The notes under the pieces: generated by a model
The model's database searches: none
What the model was told of the DNA's origin: nothing
Seen by the model: only the letters and a program-made list of their open reading frames with translations
Assembly (NCBI GenBank): GCA_000697335.1
Contig: JNEM01016692.1
Span: 1-28,177 of the forward strand
Reading direction: 5' to 3'
DNA: 28,177 nt
From: Conidiobolus incongruus B7586
Lineage: Eukaryota > Entomophthoromycota > Entomophthoromycetes > Entomophthorales > Conidiobolaceae
Shown here: positions 11,377 to 22,102 of the stretch, piece after piece
Numbering within the stretch: position 1 is the stretch's first letter
Layout: every line of letters begins with the position of its first letter
Made by a program: the position numbers and the translations under genes

Positions 11377-11775
11377 TGTTAAAAGACTAGTTCTTTAAAT
11401 TCTTATATACACTTTCATATAATCCAATTAACTATAAATTATATGATTAATTTATACTTATATAGTTAAATTAATTGTATAAATAGTATTAAATTATCTA
11501 ATAAACTAGGTTCCTCTTTTTCTTCTCAATTCTTACTATTTTTTACTTTTACACTATTTCTAAGATTAAAACTATATTCTGTTAATATTGTAGGATATTG
11601 GCACTACCTAATATAAATCTTAATATATCAGTGACTCATCCTAGTTTGAAGCTTAATTAAACTTTGTTTACACTTGCACACTATAGCCACATTATATTAC
11701 CACATTCTACACCACACTACTTTTATATTAAGTCTTCCTCTGCACTATATTAGTTTAACTACCACTACACTTATA
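11377..11775 (+). repeat. 3' LTR of the Ty3/gypsy element (399 bp)
   Basis: The partner of the 5' LTR, same length and about 97% identical. It follows a short purine-rich tract and is followed by the second GCTAT target copy. Confidence 0.9.
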
Positions 11776-11780
11776 GCTAT
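11776..11780. repeat. target-site duplication, right copy (GCTAT)
   Basis: Matches the five bases before the 5' LTR at 6057-6061. Confidence 0.85.
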
Positions 11781-12110
11781 AATTTAAAAAATATATTAGA
11801 TATGATAGTTTTTTCCAGTTACTTTTAATTAAAAAGTTTTTTACAACTTTAAATTTATGTATTTTATAATTATCATATAAAATAATAAGTTTTTTTAAAT
11901 TATATTAAAAATACTAATTAAAAATAATTCTATTTAAAAAAATATAAAGTTTATTATTAATTAATTTTCTTTTAAGAATTAAATACAAATAATATATGTT
12001 ATTATAATTTATTATAATAATTAACATTTATTTATTAATAAAGTATATATTTAAAAGAATTTATAAAAAGGGTTAATTTAACTTAATTTAACACTTTGAT
12101 TTATATTTTA
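11776..12110 (+). repeat. right part of the older relic repeat
   Basis: This continues the repeat interrupted at 6061. It aligns by eye with about 27127-27480. The clearest shared landmark is ATATATTAGATATGATAG here against ATATATTAAATATGATAG at the other copy, followed by similar TTTTTCC and AAAATAATAAGT words. The right edge is uncertain because both copies fade into A/T-rich sequence. Confidence 0.5.
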
Positions 12111-13119
12111 ATAAAAGATTATATAAAAAAATTTAAGATTTATTTATTATAATAACTTATTATAAAAGCTTTAGTTTTTAATTATACTTTAGTAAACTTT
12201 ATTTAATAATAACTACTTTAATTTATTTAAGTTTTAGTTAAATTATAAGATATTTATTTTATATTTTTATTAATTAATTTTAATTTAAACTTTAATATAT
12301 ATAAAATACTTTAATAATTAATATTAAAGTATTTTAATAATTCTTTAATTAAAATAAAAAAGTGTTTTTTATTATATTTTTTTATTTTATTAACAATTAA
12401 AAAAGTAATAATTAAAATTAATTTTTTAAATATTAACAAGTTTTAAATAATTTCTCTTTTAATTTTAAAGTAATTTACCTAATAATAAATTGTTAATTTA
12501 AATAATATTTTATTATTAAAAGCTACTTATAAAGTTTAAATGATTTTAAAGGGTTTATAGTTAAGTTTTACTAATATTAAAATAAAAAACTTTTGATAGT
12601 TACTATTTAGTTTAAGTATTATTAAATTAAACAACTAATTTTAAGAAATTATTATATATATATATAAAATATATAATTCAAAACTATTTATTTTCTTATT
12701 TGTTTTATATATATTTTTTTATTTGAAACTAATAATATGTTTGAAAAATTAGAAATTAAAAAATTTCCCATTTCTTTGATTCTATGGTAAAATTTATTGA
12801 TAATAATTATTAATTATGATAAAATTGAATGATAATTTATAATTTTTTTCTGCTAATTAATTCAATATTATTAATTATTTTAAAATAGCATATACCATAC
12901 AATTATTCTCAAAAATCAAATTTTATATATTTCTTGTGTTTAAAATTTCAAAAAAATACTTTTAAATTGTAATAATTGAGCTAGAAAAATTGTTGATTCA
13001 TGCGATATATGCAAGGTCGCAATCCAATTAAAAAAAGCATATCACTTCATTTCCAAATTGATCTCAATTAGCTATAATCCCAATTTTATTAATACAATTC
13101 TCAATAATATTAAACATAG
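12111..13119. other. very AT-rich stretch, probably further repeat decay
   Basis: More than 85% A and T, with no open frame. It may be the rest of the relic repeat, but I cannot align it with the copy at the right end. The last 100 bases are the 3' flank of the GID9 gene. Confidence 0.4.
13085..13090 (-). promoter_or_regulatory. polyadenylation-type signal AATAAA for the GID9 gene
   Basis: AATAAA on the minus strand, 30 bases past the stop codon. Confidence 0.4.
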
Positions 13120-14418
13120 TTAACAAATAAACACTTTACGAATTTGACTCAATTCAAACTCCGCCGAAGATCTTGGGCATTTGAACTTACCGTTGGGACT
13201 GTGCTGAATGTGCTCGAGGATGGCTTTTTGGGAGTAGACATACCCATTGGGTAAAGCCATCGGGGGATTATTGTCGTCCATCACTTTGCCACTGATGCGG
13301 CAGACGAGTGTGGAGGTATTGTGCTGAATGTAAGGCAAGGGTTTGGCAAGAGTGCCGAAGGTTTCGCGATCACAGATAGGACAGTCAGTATTGCGCGAGC
13401 GATCCAGGAAACATTGTGTACATTTGAGACTGCAGAGACCGCTGTAGAGTGAGAGTTCCAGCATAGGAATGAGTGTCAGACAGTGGAGATTGTACAAATT
13501 GTCGCGAAATTCTTTTACGAGGGATTGCCAGCGGTCCAGATCGTACAATTGTTTGTAAGGGGGACATGTAGTATCCGGTGGGAATGCTAACAATGTAATC
13601 GCTTGCTTGATCTCAGGCAATTTGTTCATAAAGTTGGGGATCAAGTGACGTTTGGAGTATGCAATGGCGTCGGCAGATCGTCCCTCGCGAATCAGCTCCA
13701 CGAGTTCTTGAATGCGAAGATTAAACTCGAGATTAGACTGTAATTTCTTGAGTCCAGTCTTATTCTCGGCGCACCACGCCAAACATGGCTGGCAGTCCCG
13801 ATTTGCGAGGGCTTCCTCAATGGTACGGCACTGCTTGAACAGATCCTGATCTACAAGAGGCTCTAGATGACGTTCCTGCTCCACCATAGCTTGAGCGGTG
13901 GCGGAATACCCCTTTCTCAACAAATAGTCTACAATAAGACGATCCAAACGCACTCTGCTCCACTTTGCAAATTCGTCAGAATCCAAACTTGGGGTATTAT
14001 CCAACTGCTTCAAGTGGTTGACCCTCTCCTTCAAACTTGAGAACAGATGCACCTGCTCATCCTTCAATTTATCCAACTAAAAAATCCATTATTAGTAACC
14101 AAATCCCTCCTCAATATTACCATAGTATTACACTATTGTCAATCTGCTGTAATTTATTATTAACCTTGGTTAACATTTCAATTAGTTGAGCTTTGGGAGC
14201 GTTGTTAGCGTTAGCTTTATTGAGTTCGCTACCGGCAAATAAGAAGTAACGCTTCTCGGTTTCGATATTTCGTTGAATACTTCTGAAATTTTTTTTGAGT
14301 TGTTCACTAGGTACCTATGGCTGGGTTATTACACTGTATAATATATATGGTATTAAATACTCACTCGAATTGATGCTTGTTCCACCTGCAGGAATTGTTT
14401 GGGGTCGACTTTATTCAT
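13120..14418 (-). CDS. GID9: GID/CTLH ubiquitin ligase subunit GID9 (FYV10, animal MAEA)
   Basis: A RING-type subunit of the GID/CTLH E3 ligase, which in yeast pairs with Gid2 and marks gluconeogenic enzymes for destruction. Exons on the minus strand are 14418-14365, 14314-14132 and 14076-13120; introns of 50 and 55 nt are GT-AG, the second with TTACTAATA and TTTTTTAG. The spliced product is 397 residues, matching human MAEA (396). In order: an N-terminal FLQVEQASIRVPSEQL stretch typical of the family, a coiled coil (about 60-105), LisH (about 122-145), CTLH (about 151-225) with LAWCAENK, CRA (about 226-295) with LLAFPPDT, and a degenerate RING from C298/C301 and C311/C314 through NNPPMALPNGYVYS to CPR. 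It ends KVFIC, like the usual conserved tail. Exon 3 has no ATG at its start, so the short upstream exons are needed. Its 5' leader holds a run of AAAATT units. Confidence 0.93.
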
Positions 14419-16843
14419 AATTTAATCAATTTAAAATTAAAAATTAAAATTAAAATTAAAAATCAAGGATTAATTATTAATATGATCAAGTGGATATTTT
14501 AATTTGATTGGAATTGAATCGGGGTTTATGTAAGGGTTTGAACAAGGTTAATTAATATTGTGGGACTGTTTATTTTCTATTAAAGATGATGTAATTGTGA
14601 TTTTTGATGATTTGGTCTGTTATAATTATTATATGATAAATTTTAGTTTATTATGGCTAAATTTATATCTATATGACTTTTTGACTGGATTTGTAGCTAC
14701 CTGAATCAAAATAAGGTTAAAATATGTCAATCTCTGCAATTCAATTCAATTTATTGTAGTATTTTTAAAGTTAGTGAACTTTCTCGAGTGTTAACTCTCA
14801 TATTGCAAGACCATAAAACATTAGGGCAAATCATATGCTATTGGTTTCAATTGATCCAGTAATTGAAGTTTTGGAAATAGTTTTATTCTCTCAAAGCTAA
14901 TTTATAGATTGAAAGGTATAGAACCAAACAATAGAAAACCCGGTTTTTATTTACATTGTTGATAAAAACTGTTAAATGTTTTCTCTCTACAATGAGAATC
15001 TTATGTTTCATAATATTGTTTATATATGTTAAATATGCATTATATAAAAAAATTATCTTTGAGATAAAATTATAAATTTTTACAGTGAAAAGGAATATAG
15101 TTTGACTGAGATATATTAAACTTTATATTATGCTTAATGAATATATTAAATTTTTTTTCAACAAATTAACGTATTTTGATTAAATTTTATTCATTAGAAA
15201 AGTTGCTACTTTTGGCCAAAATTGAGATGTATTAAAAATTTGAAGATTTAATGAGCATATATTTTGAATATAATACAATTAAAAACATTATTGATAAGGT
15301 TGATTAATATATTAAGTATACAATAATTATATCTATTTCAAAATTGCTCACATTAATATTTTAAATCAATGACATTTAATCTTTTAAACTCTGATTTAAG
15401 TTGATATCCAAAGATATGAATTAAAAATAAATTAGATTATTTTTGTTTTATTGATTGGAATCAACAAATTTTTATTATAAAAATGAAATGATTGAATTGT
15501 TAGTTGTTTATATTTACTCAATAAAATTGTTGTGACGTATGAGCTTTTGGCAATTGTCAAATTAATATATGATGGTTATTAATCTATACACTCATCTGAT
15601 CAACGACTTACTATTGTCTGAGTTGGAGCAATCAATATTGAGCTAAACTCGGTGAGTGTTGCTGAATAAGAATAATAATCAATATCTTGAATCACCATTA
15701 CTTGAAATTATTTTATATCTTTCTAATTTCATAATGTCAGTGTGGGAGGGGCAAATTTGCTTCTGAACTAAGTATTCTAAAATTAGACAGTTAATACCAA
15801 AATTATGATTGGAGTCAAATACAAATCATACAAAGGATTACTTAAAAAGTATTCTATTAACTAGTTTGAAAGATTAATCATTATAAGTACATTTATTAGA
15901 GCTGAAATAAACATGATTTAATTAATCAATGCATTAATGTCTAAAATAATACCATTAAAATCAGGAAAATCTATATCTTGAACATTTCAAATATACCAGT
16001 TTTCATTAATACAGAACTTTCTCAATAATACTGTCGGAGTTTGGTTCAATTTGAATAATTAATTGAATGTAGTTTTAGATCTAATTAGGTATAAAATTCA
16101 TGTCATATAATTGATTCTTAATATTTAAGAATAAATCAAAAAAATCAATTGTTGAAAATAATATAAATTATTAGAGCATTCTAAAAATATACTATCCGAA
16201 ATACGTTTAAGAAATTCCTTCAGCTATCGAGTTCAAAATTACATTACTAATAGTTCATGGTCAAAATATTTTAAAAAATTAATGTGATTCAATCTAATAT
16301 AGAGCTCTATTAGCAATATTAAGTCACACTGGATCCATTCATTTATATTGGAAATTATAGATGGGATATATCATTATTATTCAATATATCTTGTTAATTC
16401 ATTGAAAATCGTAATGAAATAATTGTAGCAAAATGATTAATCAAATGTAATATCATATGTTACCTATCTAAATATATATCTGTAAAAATAATTATAGGAG
16501 AGTCAAATATATAATCGTGATTGTATTAGTAATCAATTACAACTATATGCTTAATCTTATATCAATTTTTGGATATTTCAATAATATATTAATAATAGTT
16601 CTGACAATTAATGAAATATACCCTCAGTATTAGTGTCAATAATTCTTATTTAATATGTATACAAAATTTGCGACAAAGGAATTGAGAATTACTGTAAATC
16701 AAATTGATTAAATGAATAGTCACAGACCCATAATACTGATTTTGAATAATTACGTAAATGTGACACTATTTAATCAACCTATTATAAATCAACTTAAATA
16801 CATATATTAATTATTGCTTTTTCAAAAGATAAAAAGTTATTAA
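14419..16843. other. 2.4-kb spacer between divergent GID9 and NPL4
   Basis: It contains both promoters. The first 45 bases (14430-14464) are a short run of AAAATT-like units in the GID9 leader. I find no open frame, tRNA or coding-like island in the rest. A 10-bp palindrome TAGAGCTCTA lies near 16300. The sequence is AT-rich but less extreme than the repeats to its left. Confidence 0.45.
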
Positions 16844-18976
16844 ATGGTAAAAAAATTATATTTAAATAAATTGATTTTATTAATATATTTTAGATTATTA
16901 GATTTCGTTCTCAACAGGGTGCTCACCGTCTCGAAGCCGACCCGAATGAAACATTTCAAAATATTATCGAGAAGGTAATTCCTCTCAAATTATATATTAT
17001 ATCATACTAATTTGGGTTAGTTAATGATAGAGTTAAACCTATTGCCAGGAGGTCTCCAAATATTTAGAGACCCGCAATGCACAAAACCCATCGAATTCGA
17101 TACCAATTTAACTTTAGGTCAATTAGGTTTAAAGTAATTCCAAAATTTTTAAAAGCGAGTCAATATTAATGAAGGTTTAGAAACGGTGATTTATTTTTCG
17201 CCAATATCGACAAAAGTTCGACCATCCCGAGTCAAAGTGCGGTGGGGGAGATGAAGCAGAAGAACGAGACTGGAAAAGCTTCTATATATAATGTGGAACA
17301 GGACGAGGTGGATAACATTTTGGAAAGGGCTGACGGTCTTATTAAGAGGGAGAGAGATCCCAATTTGTAATTTTTATTTTATCATTGTTAATATTAAGTA
17401 TTAATATACGTCTTTAGCTGTACACACGCTATTAAAGGTATGTGCGATTATTGTATGCCACTCGAAGTAAATACTATATCAACTCAATTTTATAGCCTAT
17501 TAATCCATTTCATTAGCCCTATGATGCCAAATACCTTGAAGACAAAGGCATTAAACACATGTCTTTTCAAGCCTATCTTCGTCAGATGATACCAAAACAA
17601 AATTATGAAAAATTTTTGAAGGACGCGTCACAATCAGACACTCAAATTTATCCACCACTTGAAGAAGAGGACTATCGCGTTAAACAAAACTGTAAAGGTG
17701 GACATCCCCCTTGGCCAGCTAGTATCTGTTCCAAATGCCAGCCTGGTGCAATTACATTGCAGCGTCAGAAGTTCAGAATGGTGGACCATATCGAATTCTC
17801 GTCTCCTCAAGTCATTGAAACGTTTTTGGAGGGTTGGAGAACTACCGGCTTCCAAAGGATTGGTGTGATGTATGGTAGGTACGAAATATATCCTGAAGTA
17901 CCTCTTGGTGTTAAAGCTGTTGTCGAATGCATTTACGAACCACCTCAAACTAGCTACACCGACGAACTAGAAATTGCGGAAGTTGATCCAGATCAAAGTC
18001 AGTTGGACGAAGTGACGCGATACCTCGGCCTTCAAGTTGTCGGTGTGATTTACACTGACCTATTCGACGACGGCACCGGCACTGGTAAAGTCTTATGCAA
18101 ACGACATGTCGATTCCTATTTCATGTCTAGTCAAGAAATTTATTTCTCGGCAAAATTGCAAAATATGTTCAAGAATCGCTGCAGATGGAGTTCCAGCAAA
18201 TTTTTCGGTAGTAAATTCGTGACTTGCGTCATCAGTGGTAATTTGTCTGGCGATATCGAAGTAGAAGCTTACCAAGTGTCCAACCAAGCTATGGCTATGG
18301 TTGAAGCCGACATTGTTCAACCATCCGTCCAGCCCTCGTCAATGTTGGTACGCAAATCCGACGCGACTAGATGGGTGCCCGAAATCTTCTACAAATATCA
18401 AAACGAATACAAAGTGATCGTTAAAAAAAACGCGGCACCAGCATTTCCCGTAGAATATCTGTTGGTGAATGTGACGCATGGATTCCCACAAGCCCCTAAC
18501 CCAATCTTCACATCGCCCATCCACTTTCCCGTGAACAACCGCATCAACCAGCGACCCTCTGTAGCAGCTGTGCACACTTACTTCCAGCAGGGAGGCAATA
18601 TAAAAGATTTCCACCTCGTCATGTTCCTAGTGCTCTCTGGACTCCTCGGCAATGACGATATTGTCAAACTTCTTAACATTGTAAAATCCCCTCTCCCATC
18701 AGACGACCCCGGCCTCTCAAGAGAAATATATAGATTGGAACACTCGGAAGCTTGGAAGACTTTGATTACGTTGGCTGAAGAAGCATGTAAGTTCCTTAAA
18801 TTTTAACTATATTATCATCACAAACTAATTTTTGGAATTTAGTTAATATGGAAAATACGGGACCTTCCCAGTCTAGTAATAGTCGATCGGAACCTTGGAC
18901 ATGTCCCCACTGTACTTTCACCAATACCAAAGCTTCACGGGATGCTTGCGAAGTTTGTGGCCTTCCTCCCAATTGA
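16844..18976 (+). CDS. NPL4: NPL4, ubiquitin receptor of the Cdc48/p97-Ufd1-Npl4 complex
   Basis: Adaptor that binds ubiquitin chains and feeds substrates to the Cdc48/p97 unfoldase (ER-associated degradation and related pathways). Seven exons: 16844-16846, 16894-16974, 17021-17133, 17181-17366, 17418-17466, 17517-18786, 18843-18976; introns 46-56 nt, GT-AG. They join in phase to 611 residues, close to human NPLOC4 (608). The first coding exon is only ATG, then IIRFRSQQG starts the UBX-like domain (1-80). Two zinc sites follow (C129, H131, C137, C140; and C203, H207, C215, C218), then the inactive MPN domain and C-terminal domain (about 229-565). The last exon encodes an NZF finger (C588, C591, C603, C606) with the ThrPhe pair (T592-F593) that ubiquitin-binding NZFs use. 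Yeast Npl4 lacks this finger; animal NPL4 has it. The unspliced frame at 17559-18806 runs into intron 6 and gives a false C terminus. Confidence 0.94.
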
Positions 18977-19322
18977 TTGGACTGATTATATCAATCTTAA
19001 TAAATGAAAACTGACTCTATGAATATTTTTTACAATTTTCAAGATATTTTTTTTCAATAAATTTATTAATATTTTCAAGTTAATTCAATATAAAATTTCA
19101 TATTTTTAAGTAAAAACTTTTAACTTTAACGAATTCTCAATAAATTTTAAGAATTTGAAAACGTGTCAATAAAATCACATGATTTCAATATTCAAACCAA
19201 AATGTCATGTTTAAATAATCCCTCAAAACTTTTAAAAATCTGAGAAACTTATTAAATGACGATTCCTCTATAATACTATTAGTGTCGAACAATTCTTCTA
19301 TTTTAATCAATTATAATAAATT
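18977..19322. other. NPL4 to hydrolase spacer
   Basis: A 346-base tandem-gene spacer holding the NPL4 3' end and the promoter of the hydrolase gene. I see no further element. Confidence 0.5.
18999..19004 (+). promoter_or_regulatory. polyadenylation-type signal AATAAA for NPL4
   Basis: AATAAA begins 23 bases past the NPL4 stop. Confidence 0.45.
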
Positions 19323-21144
19323 ATGAATAATTCCAATCACCATCATACGCCACCACCTTCTATAAACAATCATAACAAATCCATACAACTATTTCAAGAT
19401 ACGATATTTGGTAGTTTTATTTATTATGTCAGTCTCATTGTATTTGTGGTTGGTTTGGTTACAATACTATTTTTGTCCGGTTTTATTATAACTATTGTAG
19501 TACTTACTTTAGGTAAATATTCTTACTATATTAAAAATTTTTTATACTAATTATGTAGTATGGTGTTCTTGTCTCACCTACCTATTTTATTTCAGCTATG
19601 GTAAATTTATCACACTTAATGCTTTGTATTCCATGCTAACACTTTCAATTAGCTGAACCTACCACCTTTTACGAATTACCTTTAGATCTCAAACAAATCA
19701 TGAGGTTTATCACTGTACTTATGAGTACTTTATATAAGTTACCAAGTTATTTTCCTTTAATAATACCTTATTTGAGTTCAAGTTTAAATTATAGAAATTC
19801 TGGAGATGACAACCTCTAGTAAATAATTTAAAATTATCAATAATATGATATTATATTAATAAGGGGTGTTTAGTAAAGACATCAAGTATAATAAGTTGAA
19901 CAACTTAGATATTTATGCTACAACCAAACCCCTACCCAACAAGTTGAGTCCCGTTTTACTGTTCGTTTACGGGGGAGCTTGGAGTAGTGGCGATAAGTCC
20001 ATTTATCAACTCATCGGGAGAAAGTACCAAAACTTGGGCTATACTGTAGTCATTGTGAATTATAGTTGGTATCCTAAGGTAATAATCATAAATTTTGGAG
20101 GGTAAACTGTTAATGATGAAGGGTTTAGGGCACAATTGAATTGATGATCTCTAATATTAATGATGGTATTAACTGGACGAGGAATAATATTCAGTAAGTC
20201 TATAATAAATTTCTTTAATATTTTAATTATTGATTTGAAAAATTAGCAATTTTGGAGGAGATCCAGAACAAATTACTTTAATTGTAAGCAAATAATCAAT
20301 TTAATCGATTAAACCTAACAACAATGCTAGGGTCACGCAGCAGGTGCTCACCTCTGCCTTAGTGTACATCTCCTCAAAGTAATTAACAAGTTAAACTTCG
20401 ACGAACTGGAACAGAACCCTGAAGTCCAAATGAGTGGCATGAAACTCAGCGCTTTAAACAATTTGAAATCTGTGAACCAGTGGATTCTCAAAGATTTCCA
20501 ATTCCAAAACATTTTGGAGGATACGGAAGAGATCGAAGCCATGAAACTCGACCGCATCATCCTCCTCGCGGGTATTTATAACATTCAGAACCACTTCAGT
20601 TTCGAAACCTATCGTGGTATTGAATTCCTCAGTGCAATGGCCCGTGCCATGGGAAATAGAAATTCGACGAAGGCTAGAATTCGTGCAAGTCCTTCCGCTT
20701 GGCTCACGTGGATGGGTGATCTTGAACTCAAGGACGAGATTGCGGATGCTTTACCCAATAAAGGCATCACTCTGTTGCATGGTGAAATTGTGATTCAGAG
20801 CACTTTTATTTTTTTTTGTCATTTGCTAATTTATATGAATTAGGATGGCACAGTACCCTACTCCAGTTCAGAACTGTTATTCTACCAGTTGAAGCGCTTA
20901 ATGAGTACATCAGGTAACCCTCTATTACTCATTATAAATTATCTATAGCTAATCAATGATTTTCATTAGATCAGGAAAACCTCCTCCAATTCTATCTCAT
21001 TCCCGAAATGGACCATGTCGATCCCAACTTCGGTAAGTTTGCCCAACAGTTTACGAAACTTTTATTGACATTGGTTTAGGTTTAATGTTGAATAATCATA
21101 AATTTTCACCCTTAATGGAAGAATTGTTACCCAATAAATTATAA
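19323..21144 (+). CDS. membrane-anchored alpha/beta hydrolase, prenylcysteine-methylesterase-like, nucleophile Ser replaced by Ala
   Basis: Ten exons: 19323-19512, 19559-19600, 19653-19818, 19874-20078, 20129-20193, 20247-20283, 20331-20789, 20844-20913, 20970-21032, 21080-21144. All nine introns are 46-56 nt and GT-AG, and the phases close to 453 residues. A His/Pro/Asn-rich N terminus is followed by hydrophobic segments (about 30-77) that should anchor it in a membrane. The catalytic fold begins with LLFVYGGAWSSG (oxyanion GGAW at 166-169), then NYSWYPKGT and NFGGDPEQITLIGH, as in plant isoprenylcysteine methylesterases and related carboxylesterases. The nucleophile elbow reads GHAAGAH (236-242), so residue 238, normally the GxSxG serine, is Ala. 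The other triad positions look kept: D389 in HGEIDGTVP and H427 in PEMDHVDP. It may be a pseudoenzyme. The last introns rest on frame and family fit, and intron 7 has a weaker donor (GTGATT). Confidence 0.82.
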
Positions 21145-21557
21145 ATTAAAAAAAATCCAATTAAATTAAATATAAATTTATTTCTTTTTCATTATTAATG
21201 GATTATTGATATTGTAAAGTCTAAAAGTAAAATCTAAATTTTAATAATATAATAATAAAATAAATTTTGAATATTATTTTAAAATTAAGTAATATTTATT
21301 ATTAAAAATTACATTTCATTTTTTAATGTTTTTGTGTAAAAGGTCATTTATTTTGTAAAAACAATAGAACAACTATATTTTAATATAATTTTAAATTATT
21401 TTAAAATACACAGCATTTCTTTTCTGATAATCATGAGTTAATAAAATATTAATTAAGTTGAATTCATAAAAAATTAAAAATTTTAATAAAATTAATGTAG
21501 TTTGAAATAATATTAAAAAATATATATAAAACAATGATTCGGAATTAACAATTATCA
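21145..21557. other. AT-rich spacer
   Basis: Hydrolase 3' flank and tRNA-Glu 3' flank. No other element seen. Confidence 0.5.
21528..21531 (-). terminator. Pol III terminator of the second tRNA-Glu
   Basis: A TTTT run on the minus strand about 27 bases past the tRNA end, the nearest T4 I can find. Confidence 0.4.
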
Positions 21558-21629
21558 CTCCGATACAGGGAATCGAACCCTGGCCGTCTCGGTGAAAGCG
21601 AGAAATCCTAACCACTGGACCATATCGGA
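21558..21629 (-). tRNA. tRNA-Glu (anticodon TTC), second copy
   Basis: Identical over all 72 bases to the plus-strand gene at 5121-5192: acceptor stem TCCGATA/TATCGGA, anticodon TTC and discriminator G. The flanks differ apart from AATAA before the 5' end, so this is dispersed gene copies and not a recent long duplication. Confidence 0.96.
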
Positions 21630-22070
21630 TTATTTTCAAATTAATCAAATATATTAATTTTGCTATATTATATTCAATTTCCAATTCTTTGAATATTTAA
21701 TAACACATAAATACAAAATAATTTCATAAATTCCCTAATTCAAATACTTTTCAAAATCTTTTTACTTTCTTTATCAAATTATAAACTTTTACATATATAT
21801 ATTTTTCGTATTTTTCAATTATTTACAATATTTTATTTCTTTTCATATCATGGCAATTTTAATATATTTTCAATATAACTAAGTTTGTTATATTTAAATT
21901 AATATTGTCCAAATATAAATATATAGCCTCATGCCTAAAATGATTTATAATATTTGATATTAAAATATATTTATTTTAGATTTAATTAAAAATCATTTTA
22001 TTTATTATGAGTTTTTATCTTAAGTATTTTAAAATTTTTTCAAAGGTTAATTATAATATATTTATAATTA

Positions 22071-22102
<32 letters not shown>

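Larger units (their letters stand above)
6062..11775 (+). mobile_element. broken Ty3/gypsy LTR retrotransposon, chromovirus type
   Basis: A full-length 5.7-kb element with two 399-bp LTRs and a 5-bp target duplication. Parts in order: a gag-like region (about 6470-7650) with a zinc-knuckle-like CYYC near 7470; an aspartic protease region around LIDSS (about 7800-8100); reverse transcriptase with the YLDDILIYSK motif near 8930 (about 8480-9130); RNase H (about 9290-9800); integrase with its zinc-binding and catalytic regions (about 9960-11140); a chromodomain-like segment (about 11160-11320); and a purine-rich tract CTAGGGGAG just before the 3' LTR. The PR-RT-RH-INT order and the chromodomain place it in the chromoviruses. 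It is a fossil: the coding part carries dozens of breaks (I estimate more than fifty), while its overall length looks well kept. LTR divergence of about 3% suggests a fairly recent insertion. Confidence 0.9.

Noticed and set aside
16290-16310. Palindrome TAGAGCTCTA as an operator
   Set aside because: It is a single 10-base palindrome in the middle of a long spacer with no second site or nearby start. It is expected by chance.
14419-16843. A hidden gene or CRISPR-like array in the long spacer
   Set aside because: There are no regularly spaced repeats, no coding-like composition and no exon pair with a conserved protein match.
17634-18614. Several open frames on either strand within NPL4
   Set aside because: They overlap the strongly conserved NPL4 frame and have no family features of their own.
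20790-20843. Hydrolase ending at 20843 as a separate short protein
   Set aside because: The extension after HGEI is a 54-nt intron (GTGATT ... GCTAAT ... AATTAG). Skipping it restores the conserved DGTVPYSSSE with the catalytic-type Asp.
21391-21684. Minus-strand 97-codon frame across the second tRNA-Glu
   Set aside because: It runs straight through a perfect tRNA gene and is low-complexity otherwise.
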